The notes under the pieces were generated by a model. The model was not told the origin of the DNA. It saw only the letters and a program-made list of their open reading frames with translations, and made no database searches. Below are positions 8,359 through 17,216 of a DNA stretch of 64,000 nucleotides, piece by piece. A program made the position numbers and the translations under genes. The stretch is from NCBI RefSeq assembly GCF_034113385.1, contig NZ_JAXEXL010000011.1, positions 86,266 through 150,265 on the forward strand, written 5' to 3'. The stretch's first letter is position 1. Every line of letters starts with the position of its first letter. This DNA is from Atopobium sp034113385 (GTDB lineage: Bacteria; Actinomycetota; Coriobacteriia; Coriobacteriales; Atopobiaceae).

Positions 8359-9659
8359 ACGCTGCAATCCCGCGCATTGCGTTTGTTAATTTGGGCTGTC
8401 GTGTTAATCGCTTTGAGCTTGATGATATGGCATATACTGCCGAACTTCTAGGCGCACAGGTTGTACGTCCAGAAGAGGCTGATGTTGTTGTTATTAACAC
8501 CTGTGCCGTAACGGGTGAAGCTGAGGCAAAAACACGTAAAACAATTCGCAAGCATGCTGCTTTAACACATAGACCACTTGTTATGGCTACAGGTTGCGTT
8601 GCCAATCTTTTTGCTGACGAGCTTACTGATTTAGGGGAGCAGGTGCTTGTCGAGACAAACAAGTGCCTGGTACCCATGCGTGCTTTGCAAGAGTTGGGCT
8701 TTGACGTTGATTATGAGCTTGTAGCTGCGTCTCACCAGACTGCAGACACTACCGTGCAAGCATCATCTCTACACTCTGTTTTGACGCCAACGGGCCGCAC
8801 TCGTCCTGGTATAAAAATTCAAGATGGTTGTGATAATCGCTGTACCTATTGCATAGTATGGAAAGCCCGTGGCGCTGGACGCTCATTACCCATAAATCAA
8901 GTTATCCAGCGCGTGCAATCAGAACATATACAGGGCGCTCAAGAAGTGGTTCTTACGGGTATTAATCTGGGTCGGTATGAGGATGTCAGTACAGGCAAAA
9001 CTGTCAATATTGCAGGGCTTCTCGATAGCCTGCTGGAGCATACGGATATTTCTCGGATTCGTCTGTCGTCCATTGAGCCCCAGGATGTAGGTGCAGAGTT
9101 GTTGGGGGTTATTGCGCAATCAAATGGGCGCGTGGCGCCGTATTTACACATTCCATTGCAGTCAGGTTGTAATCAAACACTTACACGCATGGGTCGGGCC
9201 TATAGCCTTGATGAATATCTGCGTACGATTGAGCTAACAAAAACAATGCTTTCCAATGTGTTTTTAGGCTGCGACCTCATTGTTGGTTTTCCGGGCGAGA
9301 CAAGCACTGAGTTTGAGCAAAGTTTGCAAACATGTATGGATGTTACCTTCTCAAAAATGCATATTTTTAGGTATTCTAAACGTCCTGGAACTCCTGCAGC
9401 TACTATGGCACATCAGGTGGATGCACAAACAAAGGCTTTTCGTGCAAAACAGGCTCGTGAACTGGCATTATCTATGCGTAAAGAGCTTGCTGCTTCACTG
9501 GTAGGCACCACAGATTCCATAATTTCACAGGTGGATGGTAAGGGTATCTCATCAGGTTTGTTTGAAGTACAATTTGACCGCCCACTGCCTATTGGAATGC
9601 ATATCTGCACAATAACAGGGGTGCAGGGGACAACACTTTTGGCATCGCCTTTAGATTAA
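8355..9659 (+). CDS. mtaB: tRNA t6A37 methylthiotransferase MtaB
   Basis: 434 residues. It adds a methylthio group to t6A37 in tRNAs reading ANN codons. Three parts are visible: an N-terminal UPF0004 domain with NLGCRVNRFE and INTCAV cysteines for the auxiliary cluster, a radical SAM domain with CDNRCTYC (C159, C163, C166), and a TRAM-like RNA-binding C-terminus. The GCRVN form and CTYC.VW.ARG fit MtaB better than MiaB or RimO, and both of those are found separately in this window. The GTG start overlaps the dnaJ stop by four bases, so translation is probably coupled. Confidence 0.92.
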   Translation: MNAAIPRIAFVNLGCRVNRFELDDMAYTAELLGAQVVRPEEADVVVINTCAVTGEAEAKTRKTIRKHAALTHRPLVMATGCVANLFADELTDLGEQVLVETNKCLVPMRALQELGFDVDYELVAASHQTADTTVQASSLHSVLTPTGRTRPGIKIQDGCDNRCTYCIVWKARGAGRSLPINQVIQRVQSEHIQGAQEVVLTGINLGRYEDVSTGKTVNIAGLLDSLLEHTDISRIRLSSIEPQDVGAELLGVIAQSNGRVAPYLHIPLQSGCNQTLTRMGRAYSLDEYLRTIELTKTMLSNVFLGCDLIVGFPGETSTEFEQSLQTCMDVTFSKMHIFRYSKRPGTPAATMAHQVDAQTKAFRAKQARELALSMRKELAASLVGTTDSIISQVDGKGISSGLFEVQFDRPLPIGMHICTITGVQGTTLLASPLD

Positions 9660-9697
9660 GTTTCAATTTCTTGATTGTTTCCACTTTGACTTTTATA

Positions 9698-9719
9698 GGT
9701 TAATAACTTGTTACTAACC
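9698..9719. promoter_or_regulatory. Inverted repeat before the peptide-importer operon
   Basis: GGTTAATAAC at 9698-9707 and GTTACTAACC at 9710-9719 form a stem with one mismatch and a two-base gap, followed by CTCTTTTAT. It lies 39 bases after mtaB and 92 bases before the binding-protein gene. A TTGAC at 9686-9690 is just upstream. It could be a weak terminator of mtaB or an operator of the importer; the sequence alone does not decide. Confidence 0.4.
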
Positions 9720-9811
9720 CTCTTTTATGCACGGTATCGTGTATTGTGCTAAAAATCACATTTGCCCTACACCAGTAAATGTGAACGTACACGAAGAGGA
9801 AGGTAAACAGT

Positions 9812-11416
9812 ATGGAAGCCCCCCAAGCACAACTATCTCGTAGGCTATTTGTCCAAGCAATGGCTGCTGTAGGCGCAACATCTGCGTTTGCTTTAGCAGG
9901 TTGTAACTCCAAGCGTTCTGGCTCTGCTTCTGGCTCAGCGGGTGACTACACCATTACGTTGGCACAGGGTGCCGATCCGCGCGGTCTTGACCCCGCCTTG
10001 GTAGAGGATGGCGAGTCCGCCGAAGTAATAGTCCAAGTGTACGAGAATCTTTTGCAATATGAAGACACGAGCTGCTCTTTGCGTCCCTGTCTTGCTAAGT
10101 CTTATGAGGTCTCCGACGATGGTTTGACCTATACCTTCACTCTTCAAACTGGTGTAAAGTTCCATGACGGTACTGATTTTAATGCTGCTGCAGTAAAGGC
10201 AAATCTTGATCGACAGCTTGAGCCTAATCGTACTGAAGATATGCCCTATGCGTCGTTTACCTTTGGCTCCAAGGAGCAGAACAGCGGCATTGATTCTGTA
10301 GAAGCACCTGATGACACAACAGTGGTTATCAAGTTGCGCGCTGTCTCCACGGCTTTTCTTGCCAATCTTGCTATGAGTCTTGCTGCGCCTATTGCTTCTC
10401 CTAAGGCCATTGAGGCAGGCACGCTTAACGAGAAACCCGTGGGCACTGGTCCCTTTAAGTTTGTGAGCTGGACAAAGAACTCTGACGTTAAGCTCGCGCG
10501 CTTTGAGGAATATTGGGATAAAGACAATGCTGCTAAACCAAAAAATGTTGTTATTCGCATTATTGCCGAGTCTGCTACGCGGGTAACTGCTTTGGCAAAT
10601 GGTGAGGTAGACATCATTACTGGTATTGATGAGGCTGTAGTTGATCAGATTGAGTCCAACGGCAATAAGATTAGCCAGGCTGACGGCATGAACATTAACT
10701 ATATGGCCTTTAATTGCACGTCTGAGTTGTTTAAGAACAAAGAGGCACGTATTGCTGTTGCTAAGGCAATTGATGTTCCTACCATTGTAGATAGTCTGTA
10801 TAAGGGCTATGGTACCTACGCAAATTCTGTCATGCCTACGTGGATGGCTCCTTATGATAAGGATGTTGTTCAGACTGCGTATGACGCTGCAGCTGCTAAA
10901 GAAGAGCTGGCTAAGTTGGGTATTACAAAAATCAGCTGCATCACGTATTCCAATCCTCGTCCCTATAACGGCAAGGGTGGCACGGCTTTGGCAGAAGCTA
11001 TTCAGGGATACTTGCGCGAAGCTGGCGTAGAGATGACCATTGATCAATATGATTGGACGTCGTATAAAGATGCCGAAGTAAGAGGCAATTTTGATATTTG
11101 CTTCTATGGTTGGGTAGGTGACAACGGCGATCCAGATAACTTTATGAATCTGCTTGCCGATACTGACCCATCCCTTAATGCTGCTCGTTTTAACAATGAC
11201 GAGTACAAGAAGCTGATTGCTCAGGGTCTTCAGACGCCTAACGGTAGTGCTCGTGACGATATCTATCTACAATGTGAAAAAATCATTGCTTCCGAGCAGC
11301 CATGGCTTCCCATCTCGCATGCAAAGGCATTGATTGGTTACAAGCAGGGCGTCGATGGTTTTGTTTTCCATCCAACGGGCAATACGTATTTGCGCAACTG
11401 CACTAAGTCTGCATAG
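9812..11416 (+). CDS. Peptide ABC transporter substrate-binding lipoprotein (family 5, OppA/DppA-like)
   Basis: 534 residues. A lipoprotein signal ends at the lipobox FALAGC, so the mature protein would begin at C31. A twin arginine (SRRLFVQ at 9-15) suggests Tat export. The mature part has SBP_bac_5 signs: QGADPRGLDPALVEDGES, VYENLLQYED, GLTYTFTLQTGVKFHDGTDFNA, GTGPFKFVSW and GWVGDNGDPDNF. It binds peptides or similar solutes at the cell surface and passes them to the permeases encoded downstream. AGAGGAAGG lies just before the ATG. A strong terminator follows the gene at once, so this subunit is probably made in excess over the permeases. The substrate is not known. Confidence 0.92.
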   Translation: MEAPQAQLSRRLFVQAMAAVGATSAFALAGCNSKRSGSASGSAGDYTITLAQGADPRGLDPALVEDGESAEVIVQVYENLLQYEDTSCSLRPCLAKSYEVSDDGLTYTFTLQTGVKFHDGTDFNAAAVKANLDRQLEPNRTEDMPYASFTFGSKEQNSGIDSVEAPDDTTVVIKLRAVSTAFLANLAMSLAAPIASPKAIEAGTLNEKPVGTGPFKFVSWTKNSDVKLARFEEYWDKDNAAKPKNVVIRIIAESATRVTALANGEVDIITGIDEAVVDQIESNGNKISQADGMNINYMAFNCTSELFKNKEARIAVAKAIDVPTIVDSLYKGYGTYANSVMPTWMAPYDKDVVQTAYDAAAAKEELAKLGITKISCITYSNPRPYNGKGGTALAEAIQGYLREAGVEMTIDQYDWTSYKDAEVRGNFDICFYGWVGDNGDPDNFMNLLADTDPSLNAARFNNDEYKKLIAQGLQTPNGSARDDIYLQCEKIIASEQPWLPISHAKALIGYKQGVDGFVFHPTGNTYLRNCTKSA

Positions 11417-11441
11417 CGCGAGCCGAATCTCGTGTATTGGT

Positions 11442-11474
11442 AGCTCGAGCCGGCTTTGCGGCTCGAGCTTTTTT
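11442..11474 (+). terminator. Terminator inside the peptide-importer operon
   Basis: An 11-bp perfect stem (AGCTCGAGCCG at 11442-11452 with CGGCTCGAGCT at 11459-11469, loop of six) followed by TTTTTT. It lies 25 bases after the binding-protein gene and 60 bases before the permease gene, so partial read-through would set subunit ratios. Confidence 0.9.
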
Positions 11475-11535
11475 ACGCACATCTGATGCACGAATACCCA
11501 AATAACCTATTGTCCAATCATAAGGGGTGTATACG

Positions 11536-12552
11536 TTGATTAAGTACGTTGCAAAACGTTTGCTGCAGGCAATTCCCGTACTTATCGGCTTGTCCATCGT
11601 GGTATTTCTTATCATGCGCGTGTTTTCTCCTGATCCTGCACCTGTAGTTTTGGGAGAGCACGCTACTGCTCAGGCAAAAGAAGCCTGGCGAGAAGCCAAT
11701 GGATTAAACGAGCCTATTGTTACGCAGTATCTAAACTTTATAACTGGCGCACTGCGTGGTGATTTAGGCGCCTCATACTACACGCATGCTTCGGTTACTT
11801 CTGAGCTTGCTAGTCGCTTTCCAGCTACGGTTGAACTTGCATTAGTAGCTATTGTCTTTGCCTCAGGCATCGGCGTGTTTTTAGGTGTTATATCTGCAGT
11901 ACATAAAGGTTCTTTTATCGATGGCATGAGTATGATTTTGGCACTCGTGGGAGTTTCCATTCCTATTTTTTGGTCGGGCGTACTCATGATTATTCTTTTT
12001 GCAGGTATATTGCATCTCTTGCCTTCGGGCGGGCGTATTGATCCTTTGTTAGCGCCTGTAGGTGGCACAGGGCTTTTCTTGATCGACACCTTGTTTTCTG
12101 GAGATGTGGAAGCTTTTCTTGATGCGCTTGCGCATATCTTTTTGCCAGCTTTGGCACTGTCTTTATATTCAATGGCAATCATTACGCGCATGACGCGTTC
12201 CAGTATGTTGGATACGCTCAATGAGGACTATGTACGTACCGCTCGCGCTAAAGGTCTTTCTCGTGGGCGTGTACATCGTCATCATGCGCTGCGCAACGCA
12301 CTTTTACCAGTGTCAACTGTTATTGGCTTACAACTTGGAAGTTTGCTTGGTGGTGCGCTGCTTACAGAGACTGTTTTTGCATGGCCTGGCATTGGTAAAT
12401 ATGTTGTTGATTGCATCCTTAAGTCAGACTTTCCGGTGGTACAAGGCGTAGTGCTTCTTATTGGTGTGATTTTTATTGTCATAAATCTTGCCGTTGATAT
12501 CGTATACGCCTATCTTGACCCACGTATTAAATACTCCCAGGAAGAGAGGTGA
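11536..12552 (+). CDS. Peptide ABC transporter permease (OppB/DppB family)
   Basis: 338 residues starting MIKYVAKRLLQAIPVLIGLS, the common OppB/DppB start with the first membrane helix. About six helices follow. The EAA loop that contacts the ATPases is at about 220-250 (DYVRTARAKGLSRGRVHRHH). The start is TTG 11536, because AAGGGG at 11522-11527 is eight bases upstream; a GTG at 11527 overlaps that ribosome-binding site and is unlikely. The gene follows the binding-protein gene after the terminator and is joined to the second permease. Confidence 0.92.
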   Translation: MIKYVAKRLLQAIPVLIGLSIVVFLIMRVFSPDPAPVVLGEHATAQAKEAWREANGLNEPIVTQYLNFITGALRGDLGASYYTHASVTSELASRFPATVELALVAIVFASGIGVFLGVISAVHKGSFIDGMSMILALVGVSIPIFWSGVLMIILFAGILHLLPSGGRIDPLLAPVGGTGLFLIDTLFSGDVEAFLDALAHIFLPALALSLYSMAIITRMTRSSMLDTLNEDYVRTARAKGLSRGRVHRHHALRNALLPVSTVIGLQLGSLLGGALLTETVFAWPGIGKYVVDCILKSDFPVVQGVVLLIGVIFIVINLAVDIVYAYLDPRIKYSQEER

Positions 12553-12557
12553 GTTGC

Positions 12558-13487
12558 ATGTTAAACAAACAGATGGCTGACTCTTGTGATGCTAACGCTA
12601 CCAGTTCTGCAGTACTAACAGATATACAAAAGCCAGAATCATTGTGGAAGGACGTGTGGTACTCGCTTTCTCACAACACTGCGGCGTTTGTAAGTTTTAT
12701 TTTCATTGCTCTGATTGCTTTAGTTGCTTTGGTAACAGCAATCTTTCCGCAGATTTTGCCTTATGACCCCTATGCGCAAGACCTAACTCAGTCCTTTGCT
12801 GCTCCAAGTGCTGCCCATTGGTTTGGCTGTGACCAACAAGGGCGTGATATCTTCTCGCGTATTCTTATTGGTTCACAAATCTCTTTAAGTGTAGGATTGC
12901 TGTCTGTTGCCATTTCCTTAGTGGTTGGCGTTACGCTAGGAGCTCTTGCTGGCTATAAGGGCGGCAAAATAGACACATTTATTATGCGTATGATGGATAT
13001 TATGCTTGCAGTTCCATCTATTTTGCTTGCTATTACCTTTATGGCGGCGCTGGGCAAGGGCATTGATAAGGCTGTTATTGCAATTGGTTTGGTGTCTATT
13101 CCCGAATACGCTCGTATTGTTCGCTCACAAATCTTGGCAGTTAAGTCTAATGATTTTGTGGCAGCAGCTCAAATCATTGGTGATTCTGATGCCAAAATCA
13201 TTTTTAGGCATATTTTGCCAAACGTTGCTCCTTCTATTATTGTGCGAGCAACCCTTGGTATTTCGAGCGCTATTTTGGACGCAGCTGCTCTTGGTTTCTT
13301 AGGTCTAGGTGTTCAACCACCTCAGGCAGAGTGGGGAGACATGCTTGGCCGTGGCCGTAACTATATCTTCCAGGCGCCACATGCCATGATTTATCCTGGC
13401 TTTGCCATTACGCTTACTGTTTTGGCATTTAACCTGCTGGGTGATGGCGTGCGTGATGCCTTTGACCCAAAGAGTAGGAGACGCTAA
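12558..13487 (+). CDS. Peptide ABC transporter permease (OppC/DppC family)
   Basis: 309 residues. After a polar N-terminus comes FVSFIFIALIALVALVTAIF (helix 1), then the OppC-type periplasmic stretch HWFGCDQQGRDIFSRILIGS, five more helices and the EAA loop FVAAAQIIGDSDAKIIFRHI. ATG 12558 is preferred because GAGAGG at 12544-12549 is eight bases upstream; GTG 12549 overlaps the stop of the previous gene. It forms the channel together with the OppB-type protein. Confidence 0.92.
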   Translation: MLNKQMADSCDANATSSAVLTDIQKPESLWKDVWYSLSHNTAAFVSFIFIALIALVALVTAIFPQILPYDPYAQDLTQSFAAPSAAHWFGCDQQGRDIFSRILIGSQISLSVGLLSVAISLVVGVTLGALAGYKGGKIDTFIMRMMDIMLAVPSILLAITFMAALGKGIDKAVIAIGLVSIPEYARIVRSQILAVKSNDFVAAAQIIGDSDAKIIFRHILPNVAPSIIVRATLGISSAILDAAALGFLGLGVQPPQAEWGDMLGRGRNYIFQAPHAMIYPGFAITLTVLAFNLLGDGVRDAFDPKSRRR

Positions 13488-13488
13488 C

Positions 13489-14469
13489 ATGGCACTTCTT
13501 GAAGTTACAGATTTGGTTACTGAGTTTCCTACTCGTAAAGGCACTGTCAAAGCAGTTGATGGCGTGAACTTCTCTATTGACCGTGGAGAAATACTTGCTG
13601 TAGTAGGAGAGTCTGGATCAGGTAAGTCCGTTACCTCACTTTCCATCATGGGATTGTTGCAAGAACCAGGACATGTTGCTGGTGGAAGCATTACCTTTGA
13701 TGGCGTTGATTTACTTGCCTTAGACGATAAAGAGATGGAGCACGTACGTGGGCAAAAAATTGCCATGATTTTTCAAGAGCCTATGACGTCGCTTAATCCG
13801 GTATATCGTGTGGGAGATCAAATTGTAGAAGCAATTCAAACGCATACACCCATGAAGAAAAATGAGGCTTGGGAGCGTGCGGTAGAAATGCTACGTGTTG
13901 TAGGCATTCCTTCTCCAGAAGATCGCGCACGAGATTTTCCCCATCAGATGAGTGGCGGTATGCGTCAGCGCGTCATGATTGCTATGGCACTCTCATGTAA
14001 CCCTCAACTACTGATTGCAGACGAGCCTACAACAGCGCTTGATGTAACTATCCAGGCACAAATTCTAGACCTTATCTATAAGTTACGTGATGACTACGAT
14101 ATGGCCGTGCTGTTTATTACTCATGACCTTGGTGTTGTATCTGAAGTGGCAGATAACGTAGTAGTTATGTACTGCGGGCAAGTGGTGGAGCAAGCCAATA
14201 AAATGGCCTTGTTCGAGAAACCCTTGCATCCGTATACGCTGGGACTGCTTAACTCTATCCCTCGACTTGAGGATGAGGATGCTGCTCGTTTGTACACCAT
14301 TAAAGGAACAGTCCCTAACCCTCTCGATATGCCTAAGGGTTGTCCCTTTTCAGATCGTTGTGACAAATGTTTTGACCGCTGCTTGAAGGAACGCCCAAAG
14401 CTCACGGCAGTTGCTAGTGACCCCACCCGTAAAGTACGTTGTTTTCTTTATGACCAAAAGGAGGCCTAA
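13489..14469 (+). CDS. Peptide ABC transporter ATP-binding protein (OppD/DppD family)
   Basis: 326 residues. Walker A is GESGSGKS near residue 44, the Q-loop is in IFQEPMTSLNP, the signature is MSGGMRQRV, and Walker B is LLIADEPTTALD. At the C-terminus is the oligopeptide-transporter extension with cysteines (CPFSDRCDKCFDRC), which in this family can bind a 4Fe-4S cluster. The start is ATG 13489 with TAGGAG eight bases upstream; it begins two bases after the permease stop. It powers import as a heterodimer with the next gene. Confidence 0.94.
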   Translation: MALLEVTDLVTEFPTRKGTVKAVDGVNFSIDRGEILAVVGESGSGKSVTSLSIMGLLQEPGHVAGGSITFDGVDLLALDDKEMEHVRGQKIAMIFQEPMTSLNPVYRVGDQIVEAIQTHTPMKKNEAWERAVEMLRVVGIPSPEDRARDFPHQMSGGMRQRVMIAMALSCNPQLLIADEPTTALDVTIQAQILDLIYKLRDDYDMAVLFITHDLGVVSEVADNVVVMYCGQVVEQANKMALFEKPLHPYTLGLLNSIPRLEDEDAARLYTIKGTVPNPLDMPKGCPFSDRCDKCFDRCLKERPKLTAVASDPTRKVRCFLYDQKEA

Positions 14470-15614
14470 TGCATATGCAGGAAGTATCAGCTAAGCCTCT
14501 TGTTGAGGTTAAAAATTTGTCCAAAAGTTTTGTGGCAGACACCAACTTCTTTGGCCGCCCAACTTCATTTGTTCGTGCTGTAGATGACGTATCTTTTAAG
14601 ATTATGCCTGGTGAAGCATTTGGTCTAGTTGGTGAATCTGGTTGTGGCAAAACCACCATTGGAAAGATGTTGGTAGGTCTTCTTAAACCCTCAAGTGGTC
14701 GTATCTTCTTTGATGGACAGGATATTACCGACTATACCCGCGCTCAGCGTCGCGCGTTATGTACGGACATCCAGCTTATTTTTCAAGATCCCTATGCATC
14801 CCTCAACCCACGCATGACGGTTGCTCAAATAGTGTCTGAACCACTCATTACTAATAAAATCATGCCTGCAGAAGCAATAGATGCAAAAGTAAATGAACTT
14901 CTTGAGCGTGTGGGCATTCGTCCTGAACTCAAAAATCGCTATCCTCATGAGTTTTCTGGCGGACAACGGCAGCGTGTAGGCATTGCACGCGCACTTTCGG
15001 TTAATCCAAAGCTCATTGTGTGCGACGAGCCAGTTTCTGCATTGGACGTTTCTATTCAGGCCCAAGTGCTCAACCTTCTTGATGACCTTAAAGAGGATAT
15101 GGGTCTTACATATTTATTTATTGCGCATGGACTCAACGTAGTAAAGCATGTATCTGATCGTGTTGGCGTCATGTATCTTGGTAAGCTCATGGAAATTGCG
15201 GACAAAAATGAACTGTATCGTGAACCACTGTGCCCCTATACTCAGGCTTTGCTTTCTGCAATTCCCTCGCCTGACCCCAAGCTCTCTCGCAAGCGCATTA
15301 TTTTACAAGGAGATGTGCCCAGTCCTATTGACCCTCCGGTTGGATGTCGTTTTGCAAGCCGTTGCTTTGCCAAGATTGGTGCCTGCGATGTGGCACATCC
15401 AGACGTACGAGAAGTAACAACGAGGCATTTTTGCGCATGTCATCGCTATGATGACGCCCTCTTTAGTGACGTATCAAAAATTGCGCGAGAAATGCAATAC
15501 GAGGCGGCGCGTCCTACGTATGGTAGGGGAGGCTGGGATGCAAATGCAGATCCCATTTCTGCAGACCCCGATACTCCAGAAGAAGCGCACGCAAAGGGAG
15601 ATACCCTTCCTTAG
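14469..15614 (+). CDS. Peptide ABC transporter ATP-binding protein (OppF/DppF family)
   Basis: 381 residues. Walker A is GESGCGKT, the Q-loop is in LIFQDPYASLNPRM (the OppF form), the signature is FSGGQRQRV, and Walker B is LIVCDEPVSALD. The H-loop region reads FIAHGLNVVKH, with G where DL is usual, but the histidine is kept. The C-terminal cysteine cluster is GCRFASRCFAKIGAC. About 50 extra residues rich in Asp, Ala and Pro follow the normal end. ATG 14469 overlaps the stop of the preceding gene (TAATG); ATG 14475 is ten bases from AAAGGAGG and is an equally good start. It is the last gene of the operon and is followed by a terminator. Confidence 0.94.
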   Translation: MHMQEVSAKPLVEVKNLSKSFVADTNFFGRPTSFVRAVDDVSFKIMPGEAFGLVGESGCGKTTIGKMLVGLLKPSSGRIFFDGQDITDYTRAQRRALCTDIQLIFQDPYASLNPRMTVAQIVSEPLITNKIMPAEAIDAKVNELLERVGIRPELKNRYPHEFSGGQRQRVGIARALSVNPKLIVCDEPVSALDVSIQAQVLNLLDDLKEDMGLTYLFIAHGLNVVKHVSDRVGVMYLGKLMEIADKNELYREPLCPYTQALLSAIPSPDPKLSRKRIILQGDVPSPIDPPVGCRFASRCFAKIGACDVAHPDVREVTTRHFCACHRYDDALFSDVSKIAREMQYEAARPTYGRGGWDANADPISADPDTPEEAHAKGDTLP

Positions 15615-15646
15615 GAGTAATTTTACTCAGAAATGATTCTAATAAG

Positions 15647-15677
15647 GCAGGTAGGCCCTGAGCTTACCTGCTTTTTA
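15647..15677 (+). terminator. Terminator of the peptide-importer operon
   Basis: GCAGGTA at 15647-15653 pairs with TACCTGC at 15665-15671, and TTTTTATT follows. It lies 33 bases after the last importer gene. Confidence 0.85.
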
Positions 15678-15707
15678 TTGAATAATGTCCAGAGCATTGG
15701 TTAGAAT
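15678..15707 (+). promoter_or_regulatory. Candidate promoter of phoH-ybeY-dgkA-era-recO
   Basis: TTGAAT at 15678-15683, an 18-base spacer and TAGAAT at 15702-15707 form a near-consensus sigma-A promoter 45 bases before phoH. It starts right after the U-tract of the importer terminator, which fits a new transcription unit. Confidence 0.55.
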
Positions 15708-15751
15708 AAGCTCATAAGTATTCGCACAAAGCGAGATTACCTTGGAGGAAT

Positions 15752-16711
15752 ATGGAGCCTACTCAGCTTCGTTTAACGATTCCAGATTCAGTGGACCTTA
15801 CGGTGTTGATGGGACCAGCTGACTGTTTACTTCGTCATATTGAGCAAGCGTTTGATGCTCTTATTACAGTACGAGGAAATCAGGTGAGTGTCAGCGGCTC
15901 TCCTATGGAAGCCAATGGTGCTACTCAGGTATTTTCCCATTTAATTCGTCAGGTGTTAGATGGTGATGTGCCTACCACCTTGGATGTAGATGTACTTATT
16001 GAACAAGTCAAATCTGGCAGCACTCCTCCTGCTACGCTTTCTGATGATATTCTTTTAACCTATCGTGGACGTGCGATTAGACCAAAAACAGTTGGTCAAA
16101 AGGCATACATTGATGCTATGCGCACGCATACCATCACCTTTGGTATTGGACCTGCAGGTACCGGCAAAACATATCTTGCGATGGCCATGGCAGTGGCAGC
16201 GCTTAAGCGCCATGAGGTGGGGCGCATTGTTTTAGCGCGACCCGTGGTAGAAGCGGGGGAATCTCTGGGATTTTTACCAGGCACCTTAGAAGAAAAACTC
16301 GATCCCTATGTACGCCCCTTATATGATGCGCTTTTTGATATGACAGATATGGAGCGGGCTCATTCGCTTATTGAGCAAGGTGTTATAGAAATTGCACCAC
16401 TTGCGTTTATGCGTGGACGTACCTTTAATGACTCATTTGTTATTCTCGATGAGGCGCAAAATACCACACCAGAGCAAATGAAGATGTTTTTGACTCGTTT
16501 GGGCTTCTCGTCACGTTTTGTAATAACGGGAGATTTGTCTCAGCGCGACGTGCTGGGAAGTAATGGTTTGGAATCTGCTCAGCGCGTTTTGTCGCAGGTG
16601 AAGGATATTGATTTTATAGAGCTTACCCGCGCAGACATCGTTCGTCACTCACTGGTGGCACGCATTGTGGATGCGTATGAAGAAGCCGATGCGCTCACAA
16701 GGAGATCTTAG
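15752..16711 (+). CDS. phoH: PhoH-like ATPase (PhoL/YbeZ)
   Basis: 319 residues. The N-terminal half is a short KH-like region. The PhoH P-loop domain follows, with Walker A GPAGTGKT at 133-140, LARPVVEAGESLGFLPG, and Walker B FVILDEAQNTTPEQMK followed by TRLGFSSRFVITGD. PhoH proteins of this type are ATPases linked to RNA, often encoded beside the ribosome-maturation factor YbeY as here. The start has TTGGAGG close upstream. The stop is one base before ybeY, indicating one transcript. Confidence 0.93.
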   Translation: MEPTQLRLTIPDSVDLTVLMGPADCLLRHIEQAFDALITVRGNQVSVSGSPMEANGATQVFSHLIRQVLDGDVPTTLDVDVLIEQVKSGSTPPATLSDDILLTYRGRAIRPKTVGQKAYIDAMRTHTITFGIGPAGTGKTYLAMAMAVAALKRHEVGRIVLARPVVEAGESLGFLPGTLEEKLDPYVRPLYDALFDMTDMERAHSLIEQGVIEIAPLAFMRGRTFNDSFVILDEAQNTTPEQMKMFLTRLGFSSRFVITGDLSQRDVLGSNGLESAQRVLSQVKDIDFIELTRADIVRHSLVARIVDAYEEADALTRRS

Positions 16712-16712
16712 T

Positions 16713-17216
16713 ATGGCAGCAACACTTGATATGTTTTGCGAAGACAATGCCAATCCTGCAATAGACCAAGAAGAGGCGCTTGCTCTCTTTAATACCGTTT
16801 TGAAGGAGCGCGGTATTTCTCGTGAGTGTTCCATTTCATTGTCGTTTGTGTCCAATGACAGTATTGCAGAGCTTAATGAGGAGTGGCGTAATGTTGCTGC
16901 TCCTACGGATGTGCTTTCTTTTGAGATTGAACGTCCCGATGATCCTGATTTGGCAGATGGTGAAGTATGCGAGCTTGGTGATATTGTTATTGCGCCAGAG
17001 TATGTTGCGCGGCAAGCACATGACTTTGGCACTACTCCCGCTGATGAGACACGCCTTATGTTGGTACATGGCCTTTTGCATTTATTAGGCTATGACCATA
17101 TGGAAGAACACGATGCCAGTATCATGCAACGCATTGAGGATAAGGTATTACAGATGCTTCCTACAGATGGCACATTAAATAAGACGGTGCTTACGCGCCA
17201 TCGTGAGGATGTATAA
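16713..17216 (+). CDS. ybeY: Endoribonuclease YbeY (16S rRNA maturation)
   Basis: 167 residues. The metal motif HGLLHLLGYDH holds H119, H123 and H129, which bind the zinc ion. TDVLSFEIE and LGDIVIAPE are other family marks. YbeY works in 16S rRNA 3' processing and ribosome quality control. I chose ATG 16713 because AAGGAG at 16699-16704 is eight bases upstream; the longer reading from 16665 lies inside phoH. It abuts the next gene, with no base between stop and start. Confidence 0.96.
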   Translation: MAATLDMFCEDNANPAIDQEEALALFNTVLKERGISRECSISLSFVSNDSIAELNEEWRNVAAPTDVLSFEIERPDDPDLADGEVCELGDIVIAPEYVARQAHDFGTTPADETRLMLVHGLLHLLGYDHMEEHDASIMQRIEDKVLQMLPTDGTLNKTVLTRHREDV

